Assembly: GCA_958448515.1 (NCBI GenBank)
Contig: CAUDEF010000027.1
Span: forward strand, 1 to 10,221
Direction: 5' to 3'
Origin: an uncultured Phascolarctobacterium sp.
Lineage (GTDB): Bacteria; Bacillota; Negativicutes; Acidaminococcales; Acidaminococcaceae
Length of the DNA: 10,221 bases
Part shown: in pieces, positions 1-5,947 of the stretch
How positions within the stretch are numbered: the stretch's first letter is position 1
How the letters are laid out: each line of letters opens with the position of its first letter
Notes under the pieces: model-generated
Database searches by the model: none
Seen by the model: only the letters and a program-made list of their open reading frames with translations
Told to the model about the DNA's origin: nothing
Position numbers and translations under genes: made by a program

Positions 1-54
1 CCAAGTCCTTAATAACCGCTTAATTATTTTGTCCAACTTTTTGGGTGCATATCA
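1..54 (+). mobile_element. Right end of an IS3-family (IS150-like) insertion sequence, partial
   Basis: Bases 30-54 end in CA and, read on the minus strand, begin TGATATGCACCCAAAAAGTT followed by GGACA. This closely resembles the terminal repeat I remember for IS150 (TG....TGCACCC.....GTTGGAC), an IS3-family element with TG...CA ends. A reading frame open from the window edge ends at 21-23 (last residues K-S-L-I-T-A), seven bases before the repeat, where an IS3-type transposase would stop. The body of the element lies outside the window, so family and intactness cannot be confirmed. It ends about 100 bp upstream of the antiporter start codon, so it could affect that gene's promoter. Confidence 0.6.
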
Positions 55-152
55 TCTTAAAAAAGACGGTATTTTTATTTTGTAATAAAGTATGCAAAAA
101 GTTGAAAATCTGATATCATATATAGGTTAGTATTGCATAAGGGAGATTGAAA

Positions 153-1454
153 ATGTTTCAGCGTTTATTAGAGTATGAAGGCGAAAGAAGCATAGCGGCA
201 TTATTGCCTATAGCTGTTTTTATCATATTATTTGTGGGAAGCGGTGTAGTAACAGGTGATTTTTACCTGATGCCGACAACATTTGCTTTTTTAGCAGCAT
301 TAATTGTTGCTTTATTACAGAATAAAAAATTTACTTTTGAACAAAAGCTTTATGTTGCTTCCAGTGGTGCCGGCGACAGCAATATAATTACCATGTGCCT
401 GATCTATCTTCTGGCAGGTATTTTTTCGGCTATTGTTACTGCTGCAGGCGGTGTTACAAGTACGGTAAATATGGCATTGTCTTTTATACCGGCATATCTT
501 GCCATACCAGGTTTGTTCTTAATGGGATGCTTTATTTCCATTTCCATGGGTACTTCTATGGGCACAATTGCAGCGCTGGCTCCAATTGCTGTAGATATCA
601 GCAATAAAACCGGTTATGAAATGGCCATGTGCATAGGTGCGGTAGTGTGCGGCGCTATGTTTGGTGATAATCTGTCCATGATATCTGACACTACAATTGC
701 TGCTGTCAGAACGCAGGGATGTGCTATGAAGGATAAATTTCTGGCTAATATTAAGATTGTTATGCCTGCTGCACTGATTACGGTTGTAATATTTTATTTA
801 ATTTCAAGCGGCAGCTCGTATGAAAACAATGGCAGTTTTGAATACAGCTTTATTCAGGTTGTACCATATCTGATGATTCTCATAGGTGCTGTATGTGGTG
901 TTAATGTATTTGCATTGCTTATTGGCGGCAGTATTGTATCTATGCTGGTAGGATTATATACAGAGACTTTGGCTTTAGATAAAATAATGCCTGTTATAGG
1001 CGGTGGTCTTTCATCTATGTATGAGATTACTATTATTGCTATTTTAGCATCATGTATAAGTGCTTTGGTTAAAATGAATGGAGGCTTTGCCTGGATTTTA
1101 CATTATGTACAAAGCAGTGTGTCCGGGTTTAAAGGAGGTCAGCTTGGTATTGGTGCTTTAGTGCTTTTAATGGATATTGCCTCAGCAAATAATACAATTG
1201 CTATTGTTCTGGCAGGCCCATTGGCGCAAAGAATTGCACACGAATATAAAATATCTCCTAAACGCAGTGCATCCTTACTTGATATATTTGCTTCTGTAGG
1301 GCAGGGACTTTTGCCGTATGGTGCTCAGCTGCTTTCTGCAGCAGCTCTTACAGGACTTACTCCTTTGGCTATTATTCCATATTTGTATTATCCTGTATTG
1401 ATGCTTATAAGCGTTTTAATATTTATTGCTGTAAGTAAAGAGAAAACTGTATAA
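153..1454 (+). CDS. NhaC-family Na+/H+ antiporter
   Basis: This 433-residue polytopic inner-membrane protein belongs to the NhaC type of Na+/H+ antiporters, which exchange Na+ (or an organic ion pair in some members) for protons. Hydrophobic segments run through nearly the whole length after a short cytoplasmic N-terminus (residues 1-15). The family hallmark F-G-D-N-L-S-M-I-S-D-T starts at residue 170, with a conserved aspartate in a membrane segment, and is followed by a charged loop with R-T-Q-G. A second half with glycine- and serine-rich helices (around S-A-N-N-T near residue 350) fits the inverted-repeat architecture. Length is usual for the family. I chose ATG 153, with GGGAG at 141-145 and 7-base spacing, over the in-frame TTG at 147. 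The gene stands alone, with a terminator just after the stop. The substrate is not certain: some NhaC-type proteins carry malate/lactate or amino-acid derivatives. Confidence 0.85.
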   Translation: MFQRLLEYEGERSIAALLPIAVFIILFVGSGVVTGDFYLMPTTFAFLAALIVALLQNKKFTFEQKLYVASSGAGDSNIITMCLIYLLAGIFSAIVTAAGGVTSTVNMALSFIPAYLAIPGLFLMGCFISISMGTSMGTIAALAPIAVDISNKTGYEMAMCIGAVVCGAMFGDNLSMISDTTIAAVRTQGCAMKDKFLANIKIVMPAALITVVIFYLISSGSSYENNGSFEYSFIQVVPYLMILIGAVCGVNVFALLIGGSIVSMLVGLYTETLALDKIMPVIGGGLSSMYEITIIAILASCISALVKMNGGFAWILHYVQSSVSGFKGGQLGIGALVLLMDIASANNTIAIVLAGPLAQRIAHEYKISPKRSASLLDIFASVGQGLLPYGAQLLSAAALTGLTPLAIIPYLYYPVLMLISVLIFIAVSKEKTV

Positions 1455-1495
1455 AAAAAGAGTTAATAAGCAAAATGCTTATTAACTCTTTTTTT
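1453..1495. terminator. Bidirectional intrinsic terminator between convergent genes
   Basis: GAGTTAATAAGC (1460-1471) pairs with GCTTATTAACTC (1477-1488) around a short A-rich loop. It is flanked by an A run on the left and a T run on the right, so the hairpin has a U tract on either strand. It begins in the stop codon of the antiporter gene and runs into the stop codon of the DUF3298 gene on the other strand, serving both. Confidence 0.9.
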
Positions 1496-2321
1496 ATTTC
1501 ATTATTGGTGCCATATCTGCGTAAGAGAATTTATACTCTACAAATCCGGCTGCGTAAGGTGCAACTTCGTAAAGCTGATAGTATATAACAAGACCATCAT
1601 CAGTAAGATAAAAATTTTCCTGTCCTGTTAAAGTTACTGGCTGGAAAAGATGGATGTCTTTATTTTGGTTTAATGCTAACTTATTTAGATAGTTAATATA
1701 ATCATTTGAACGGAACAGATCCTTTAATTCTATTGCTTTGCCTGTTTGTTTATCCGTTGTCATGCTGTAACGTACAGTCATGCCATGAGCACCGCCGGTA
1801 TAAGTATAAATGGATTGAAGTATGGATAAATATTTTGAGTTGTTTAACTTTACTTCATAACTGGCATCCGTTGCATAGAAGTTGGAAAACTCACCATTTT
1901 CCTGAGCTTTTTTGTTATGTCTGGTATGGATAAAATCTGCTGTTGTGGCAATATCCCGAATTTCATCAAGAGTATATTGATCTTTCAGCATAACGCTGCA
2001 CAATGCACCATATTCATTAGATGTGTGCGGCATATAGGCGTATATATTTTTGGCGATATTGGTACTGAAAAAAGAAGCTGCATCTTTAAAGTTTCTGTTC
2101 ATAATAACAGGCATACTGATATTAATAGTATTGCCATTAAAATGTCCAGGCACTACAGTATTTTTTACAGCATTGTCATTGCCTTTGCAGCAGGGTGAAT
2201 TATTTATTTGAGTCGCTTTTGGCTGCATGAGAGTATTAGCCTGAGTTAAGCTTGGATCTGCAAAATTTACAGACACAGCCATGCCTATAGAAAGCATCGA
2301 AATTAACAGTCTTTTATTCAT
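1494..2321 (-). CDS. Secreted or lipid-anchor-free DUF3298 (RsiV-like) domain protein
   Basis: This 275-residue protein starts with a signal peptide: M-N-K-R, then a hydrophobic stretch to about residue 22, and a probable cleavage near residues 25-33 (there is no lipobox cysteine). The remainder has the pattern of the DUF4163/DUF3298 pair: an N-terminal half with an F-Y-A-T-D-A-S-Y-E-V strand region and a C-terminal domain with the signature Y-T-G-G-A-H-G at about residues 174-180 and a following T-G-K-x-I-x-L-x-D-L-F. In Bacillus subtilis RsiV this domain lies outside the cell and binds lysozyme; many stand-alone relatives have no known function. Because this copy has no membrane anchor or anti-sigma domain, a sigma-factor role is unlikely. 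ATG 2321 is preferred over GTG 2330 because AGAGGTG (2328-2334) lies six bases before it. The gene is monocistronic. Confidence 0.75.
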   Translation of the reverse strand: MNKRLLISMLSIGMAVSVNFADPSLTQANTLMQPKATQINNSPCCKGNDNAVKNTVVPGHFNGNTINISMPVIMNRNFKDAASFFSTNIAKNIYAYMPHTSNEYGALCSVMLKDQYTLDEIRDIATTADFIHTRHNKKAQENGEFSNFYATDASYEVKLNNSKYLSILQSIYTYTGGAHGMTVRYSMTTDKQTGKAIELKDLFRSNDYINYLNKLALNQNKDIHLFQPVTLTGQENFYLTDDGLVIYYQLYEVAPYAAGFVEYKFSYADMAPIMK

Positions 2322-2414
2322 AAACAACACCTCTTTTCATGACTTATTATGTTCTATATACTTCAACAGAGAATATTTTATGCCTGCTGTGAAGATAAAT
2401 TTCACAAATATAAC

Positions 2415-2445
2415 AAAAAGCAGCAGTTCACTAAGAACTGCTGCT
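2415..2445 (-). terminator. Intrinsic terminator of the dcuB transcript
   Basis: AGCAGCAGTTC (2419-2429) pairs perfectly with GAACTGCTGCT (2435-2445) around a 5-base loop. On the minus strand the stem is followed by a short T run (2415-2418). It lies directly after the dcuB stop codon and before the next minus-strand gene, so the two are probably transcribed separately. The U tract is short, so some read-through is possible. Confidence 0.8.
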
Positions 2446-2453
2446 AAAATTTT

Positions 2454-3797
2454 TTAAAACATAAGATGAACAATAGCGTAACCTGCTACACAGGCAGTGA
2501 ATACACCAATCAGTCCGGGCATCATGAAGCTGTGGTTGAGAACAAATTTGCCTATTTTAGTTGTACCGGAACGGTCAAAGCCAATGCAGGCCAAATCAGA
2601 TGGATATGTCGGCAGGAAGAAGTAAGCGTAGCAGGCAGGAATAAAGGATAATACTAAGAGCGGATCCATGCCTACATTTAATGCAATGGGCATAACAATA
2701 GCAATTGCTGCTGCCTGAGAATTAACCAGTTTAGAAGTAAAAAACAGTACGATAGCGTAAGCCAAAGGATAGGACTGTACTGCATTACCTAAAAATTCTT
2801 TTAATATACCCATGTGGTTGGCAAAGTAAGTATCTGCCATCCATGCAACGCCGTAAACTGATACAAGAGCAACTACACCGGAACGGAAAACCTGGCTGTT
2901 GCCAACTTCTTTAGCTTTTGTATTGCACAAAAGAAGAATGAGCGCACTTACAAAAAGCATAACCATTTGAATAACAACAGTCATGGAAATTGGTTTTGGA
3001 GCAGCACCTGCTTTAGCAGCAAATGCCGGAAGCAGTGAAGGGAAATTGCCTAAAACTGCGATAACCAGAATACCTGCAAAGAAAATCAAAGTAGCACGAT
3101 AGAAAGAAGCAGGTAATTTTTTATCAAGCAAACTTTCGGTATTGCCATAAACATATTCTTTCTGTTCCGGATCCTGAATAAGTTTTTGAAAATCAGGATC
3201 ATTAGCTAAGTCTTTACCGCGTTTATAGCTCCATAATGCGGCTACAAATACACCAATAAAAGTAGCAGGAATAGAGATTGCCAGAATCTGAATAATACTG
3301 AGATGATTTCCTGTTGCTGCCATAAAACCAACAACAGAAACTACAGCAACAGAAACAGGTGATGCGCAGACACCCATCTGGGAAGCAATAGAAGATACTG
3401 CCATAGGACGTTCAGGGCGAATACCCTGTTTAATTGCTATATCATAGATAATTGGAAACATTGTATAAACAACATGTCCTGTACCACATAAAATAGTTAA
3501 AAACCAGGTGGTGATAGGAGCAAAAATAGTTACATGTTTTGGATTATTACGCAAGAATTTTTCTGCATATTTTAACATAACAGTTAAACCGCCGGATGCC
3601 TGTAAAAAACCTGCGCAGGTTACAACTGCCATAATTGTCAGCATAACATCAAGTGGTGGTTTACCCGGTTTATAACCAAAGAGAAATGTATAAATTACAA
3701 GACCAATGCCGCTGATAGCAGCTAAACCAATACCGCCATGTCTGATACCAAGAACAAGGCATAACATTAAAATTATGAAACCTAATAAAATTTCCAA
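2454..3797 (-). CDS. dcuB: Anaerobic C4-dicarboxylate transporter, DcuB type
   Basis: This 447-residue inner-membrane carrier of the Dcu family (TC 2.A.13) exchanges fumarate, malate or aspartate for succinate during fumarate respiration. It matches E. coli DcuB as I recall it more closely than DcuA: G-K-P-P-x-D-V-M near residue 46, L-Q-A-S-G-G-L, L-T-I-L-C-G-T-G-H-V-V-Y-T near 100-112, I-R-P-E-R-P-M-A, the central hydrophilic loop with R-G-K-D and E-Y-V-Y-G, and a late P-T-Y-P-S-D-L-A motif followed by F-D-R-S-G-T-T. DcuB of E. coli is about 446 residues, so the gene is full length. The start is TTG at 3797, supported by AAGGAGG (3805-3811) with 7-base spacing; the next methionine (residue 11) would remove part of the first helix. 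It has its own promoter (3877-3904) and terminator, and no dcuSR or fumarase neighbour is in view. Confidence 0.9.
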   Translation of the reverse strand: MEILLGFIILMLCLVLGIRHGGIGLAAISGIGLVIYTFLFGYKPGKPPLDVMLTIMAVVTCAGFLQASGGLTVMLKYAEKFLRNNPKHVTIFAPITTWFLTILCGTGHVVYTMFPIIYDIAIKQGIRPERPMAVSSIASQMGVCASPVSVAVVSVVGFMAATGNHLSIIQILAISIPATFIGVFVAALWSYKRGKDLANDPDFQKLIQDPEQKEYVYGNTESLLDKKLPASFYRATLIFFAGILVIAVLGNFPSLLPAFAAKAGAAPKPISMTVVIQMVMLFVSALILLLCNTKAKEVGNSQVFRSGVVALVSVYGVAWMADTYFANHMGILKEFLGNAVQSYPLAYAIVLFFTSKLVNSQAAAIAIVMPIALNVGMDPLLVLSFIPACYAYFFLPTYPSDLACIGFDRSGTTKIGKFVLNHSFMMPGLIGVFTACVAGYAIVHLMF

Positions 3798-3876
3798 AGT
3801 ATTTCCTCCTTAACGCTTTATCTAAAAATGTTGTCTTAATCTTAATTTATAAAAAATTGTGACAACTATATGATAT

Positions 3877-3904
3877 ATTATACACAAAAAGCGAAAAAAA
3901 TCAA
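3877..3904 (-). promoter_or_regulatory. Predicted sigma-70-type promoter of dcuB
   Basis: On the minus strand TTGATT (3899-3904) is followed after 16 bases by a consensus TATAAT (3877-3882), which predicts transcription start near 3870 and a leader of about 70 bases. The -35 differs from consensus at two positions, so an activator may help. Confidence 0.55.
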
Positions 3905-3928
3905 GATTGTAAAATATACTTTTTGTGA

Positions 3929-3942
3929 TTAGTGTACACTAA
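3929..3942. promoter_or_regulatory. Perfect 14-bp palindrome, candidate operator
   Basis: TTAGTGTACACTAA reads the same on both strands. It is centred about 65 bp upstream of the predicted dcuB transcription start and upstream of the riboswitch transcript on the other side, so a dimeric regulator bound here could act on either gene. No regulator can be assigned from the sequence. Confidence 0.4.
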
Positions 3943-3984
3943 ATATAAAATATTTGTTTTTGGCGAGAGTTTTAAAAATTAATA

Positions 3985-4013
3985 TTGACATTAAAGGGAA
4001 TATTTAGTAAACT
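3985..4013 (+). promoter_or_regulatory. Candidate promoter of the riboswitch-exchanger transcript
   Basis: A perfect TTGACA (3985-3990) is followed after 17 bases by TAAACT (4008-4013), four of six matches to the -10 consensus. The predicted start, near 4019-4020, falls inside the 5' strand of the riboswitch closing helix. So either that helix is short or transcription starts a little further upstream. Confidence 0.4.
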
Positions 4014-4145
4014 CAGTAAAGAGGGAGTAGCTGGCATAGAAATTATGTTTGCATAGTCGTCAGTACGATTTCTTAATGGGATCCGGCTTTGTGAGTAAAT
4101 AGCGAGACTTTGTTGCAATAATGCAGCAGGGGTCTCGCTTTTTTT
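4014..4145 (+). promoter_or_regulatory. yybP-ykoY (Mn2+) riboswitch with its expression-platform terminator
   Basis: The leader shows, in order, elements I recall from the yybP-ykoY family: GAGGGAGTAGC (4021-4031), a short hairpin around CATA/TATG, TAGTCGTCAGTACG (4054-4067), CCGGCTTTGTGAG (4083-4095) and GCGAGACTTTG (4102-4112). Members bind Mn2+ and control exporters such as MntP, TerC-like and P-type ATPase proteins. CAGTAAAG (4014-4021) can pair with CTTTGTTG (4108-4115) to close the aptamer; those last bases are also the 5' side of the terminator hairpin. Aptamer and terminator therefore exclude each other, giving an ON switch with Mn2+. The downstream gene encodes a cation exchanger 34 bases after the T tract. 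Confidence 0.88.
4101..4145 (+). terminator. Regulated intrinsic terminator of the riboswitch
   Basis: AGCGAGAC (4101-4108) pairs with GTCTCGCT (4132-4139). Inside it TGTTGCA (4111-4117) pairs with TGCAGCA (4122-4128) around an ATAA loop, and seven T follow (4139-4145). It lies between the aptamer and the exchanger gene, so it acts as the OFF state of the switch. Confidence 0.92.
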
Positions 4146-4179
4146 ATTTATCTTTGCTGTAAAAAATAAGGAGGATATT

Positions 4180-5106
4180 GTGGAAGTTTTATTGGAAGTA
4201 GGTTTATTGGTTCTGGGATTTATAATGCTTGCAAAAGGTGCTGACTGGTTTGTGGAAGGCGCAGCCGGAATTGCATCTAAATTTAGTATACCGCAGCTGG
4301 TTATTGGTCTTACCATAGTTGCTATGGGTACCAGTGCTCCGGAAGCAGCTGTAAGTATAGCTGCAGCTTTAAAAGGCAATGCGGATATAACAATTGGTAA
4401 TATCGTTGGCAGTAATATACTTAATATTTTAATTATTTTAGGTATGGCTGCTGCTATTACTCCTTTGTTGGTAGCACGTTCTACCATGCTTATAGAAACT
4501 CCATTCATGATTATGGTAACCTGTCTTTTAGGATATCAGGGAATGGATGGAAAGATTTCTTTTTATGATGGCTTATTCCTGTTAATGCTCTTTGTTATCT
4601 ATCTTGGATATTTGTATAAAATGGCGATTAAAAACAAAGTGGATGAAGAAAGCCAGGAATATGGACATAGTATGGCCCACTGTATTGGATATACAATTGT
4701 TGGGTTAGTACTTATCATAATTGGCAGTAATGTTACTGTTAATGCGGCTACCAGTATTGCAGCCTATATAGGTTTAAGCCAGAGATTTATAGGTTTAACG
4801 ATAGTTGCGCTGGGAACTTCTCTGCCGGAACTGTTTACTTCGGTAACAGCTGCGCGTAAGGGGAATGCTGACATTGCTATTGGTAATATTGTAGGCAGCA
4901 ATATTTTTAATATCCTTTTTGTCGTTGGGTTATCTGCGTTGATTACTGATATTCCATTTTCTCAGGCGTTTAATTTTGATATGATTATTGCGATTGTATC
5001 TGCAGTTGTGCTCATGATATGTGTTTTTACCGCTAAGAAACTTGAAAGATGGGAAGGATTTCTTATGCTGGCAGGATATGTGGCTTATCTGTCATATATT
5101 CTTTAA
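4180..5106 (+). CDS. CaCA-family cation/Na+ (or H+) exchanger, YrbG type; predicted Mn2+ exporter
   Basis: This 308-residue membrane protein has the two inverted alpha repeats of the Ca2+:cation antiporter family (YrbG / K+-dependent Na+/Ca2+ exchanger type). The first has G-T-S-A-P-E at residues 50-55 and G-N-I-V-G-S-N at 73-79. The second has G-T-S-L-P-E at 212-217 and G-N-I-V-G-S-N at 235-241. The acidic residue and the asparagines of these motifs form the ion sites in the family. A hydrophilic loop near residues 148-165 separates the halves. Start is GTG 4180 with AAGGAGG (4168-4174) five bases before it. Family knowledge would say Ca2+ export; the yybP-ykoY riboswitch in its leader suggests instead, as inference, that Mn2+ is a physiological substrate. 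The gene is monocistronic, closed by a hairpin at 5109-5158. Confidence 0.88.
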   Translation: MEVLLEVGLLVLGFIMLAKGADWFVEGAAGIASKFSIPQLVIGLTIVAMGTSAPEAAVSIAAALKGNADITIGNIVGSNILNILIILGMAAAITPLLVARSTMLIETPFMIMVTCLLGYQGMDGKISFYDGLFLLMLFVIYLGYLYKMAIKNKVDEESQEYGHSMAHCIGYTIVGLVLIIIGSNVTVNAATSIAAYIGLSQRFIGLTIVALGTSLPELFTSVTAARKGNADIAIGNIVGSNIFNILFVVGLSALITDIPFSQAFNFDMIIAIVSAVVLMICVFTAKKLERWEGFLMLAGYVAYLSYIL

Positions 5107-5108
5107 GA

Positions 5109-5158
5109 AAATAAATGAAAAAGCTTCATGTATGTACATGAAGCTTTTTCATTTATTT
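5109..5158. terminator. Bidirectional terminator, perfect 24-bp inverted repeat
   Basis: Bases 5109-5132 and 5135-5158 are perfect reverse complements, separated by only two bases. GAAAAAGCTTCATG on the left answers CATGAAGCTTTTTC on the right, so both strands have a stem followed by T-rich sequence. It sits after the exchanger stop codon and overlaps the last codons of the convergent regulator gene, ending transcripts from both sides. Confidence 0.85.
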
Positions 5159-5823
5159 GGATTTTTGATCATACGAAACCAGGAACCTTTGGTATCAATT
5201 ATTCCTGCTTTTTTTAGTTTATTTAATTCCGTTGACATGGCAGTACGTTCAACACCAAGATAGTCTGCCAGTGACTGTCGGTCGAGAGGAATAAAAAATT
5301 CTGCTGATTTCTGCAATTTTGCCTGATCTGAGAGATAGGAGAGTAATTTTTCTTTGGTAGTTTTATGAGACATATAACGTATTTTGTTGGTAAATGCCAG
5401 ATTTTTTTCTGCAATTCCCTGGAGTAAATTTCTGATAAGCTGATTATGAAAATTGCAGGCATTAGAACAAACTGTAAGTATGCGTTTTAAATCTAAAAGA
5501 AGGATAATGCTTTCTTTTTGAGCGAAAACGCTGACAGGTAAAGTTTTTAAATTTGCACAGGGAAAAACTTCTCCAAAACATTCTCCGGGTTGTAAAATTG
5601 AAAGAACATTGCGATTGCCATAGTAATCACTTTGAATTATTTGTACAGTACCTGTAAGCAGAATTCCCATCAGTTGTGCAGGGTCGCCCTCTAAAAAAAC
5701 AGGCTGACCTTTGCCTATAGTTACAGCTTTTCCGTTTAGGCATGTAATCATTTTCAGAAGATCATCAGATGATATATTTTTGAATAATGGGCAGGCAGAA
5801 AGGATAGATAAATATTTTTTCAT
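5149..5823 (-). CDS. Crp/Fnr-family transcriptional regulator, probable regulator of hcp
   Basis: This 224-residue cytoplasmic DNA-binding protein has an N-terminal cNMP-type beta-barrel domain (about residues 10-125, with P-G-E-C-F-G-E at its core), a long dimerisation helix (about 125-155) and a C-terminal winged helix. The helix-turn-helix (residues 181-209) reads D-R-Q-S-L-A-D-Y-L-G-V-E-R-T-A-M-S. The phosphate-binding arginine of cAMP-type pockets is not apparent, so cAMP is unlikely; the effector might be NO via a cofactor, as in HcpR-type regulators. It has cysteines (for example residue 11 and the C-A-N and C-S-N-A-C segments) but no Fnr-like N-terminal cluster motif. It starts at ATG 5823 behind AGGTGA and is divergent from hcp, the typical arrangement for a nitrosative-stress regulator. 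The link to hcp is inferred from position. Its last codons form part of the shared terminator. Confidence 0.85.
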   Translation of the reverse strand: MKKYLSILSACPLFKNISSDDLLKMITCLNGKAVTIGKGQPVFLEGDPAQLMGILLTGTVQIIQSDYYGNRNVLSILQPGECFGEVFPCANLKTLPVSVFAQKESIILLLDLKRILTVCSNACNFHNQLIRNLLQGIAEKNLAFTNKIRYMSHKTTKEKLLSYLSDQAKLQKSAEFFIPLDRQSLADYLGVERTAMSTELNKLKKAGIIDTKGSWFRMIKNPNK

Positions 5824-5835
5824 AGCATCACCTTT

Positions 5836-5851
5836 TGTTGGATTTCCAACA
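5836..5851. promoter_or_regulatory. Perfect palindrome in the regulator/hcp intergenic region, candidate operator
   Basis: TGTTGGATTTCCAACA is a perfect inverted repeat with 7-bp arms and a 2-base centre. This spacing and symmetry suit a Crp/Fnr-type dimer. It lies about 8-23 bases after the predicted start of the regulator transcript and just before its ribosome binding site, a position that would give autorepression; it could also act on hcp from about 75 bp upstream. Confidence 0.5.
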
Positions 5852-5865
5852 GATAAGTTTTGGTT

Positions 5866-5894
5866 ATTATAGTAAAATTAAAGCATCATGTCAA
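5866..5894 (-). promoter_or_regulatory. Consensus sigma-70-type promoter of the Crp/Fnr regulator
   Basis: On the minus strand TTGACA (5889-5894) and TATAAT (5866-5871) are both perfect and 17 bases apart, predicting transcription start near 5859. No comparably good promoter is seen for hcp on the plus strand: the best -10 candidate, TAATAT at 5908-5913, has no -35. That suggests hcp depends on an activator. Confidence 0.75.
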
Positions 5895-5947
5895 GAAAGT
5901 ATAAACATAATATTTTTGTAATAAAAAATTTATCTGGAGGAGTTTAT

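Noticed and set aside
3972..4508. 178-codon minus-strand reading frame
   Set aside because: It is antisense to the riboswitch and the alpha-1 repeat of the exchanger, with no ribosome binding site; its protein-like look comes from the mirrored hydrophobic codons.
5888..5947. N-terminal extension of hcp from the upstream ATG
   Set aside because: There is no ribosome binding site at 5888, whereas ATG 5948 has GGAGG at good spacing and gives the usual Hcp N-terminus.
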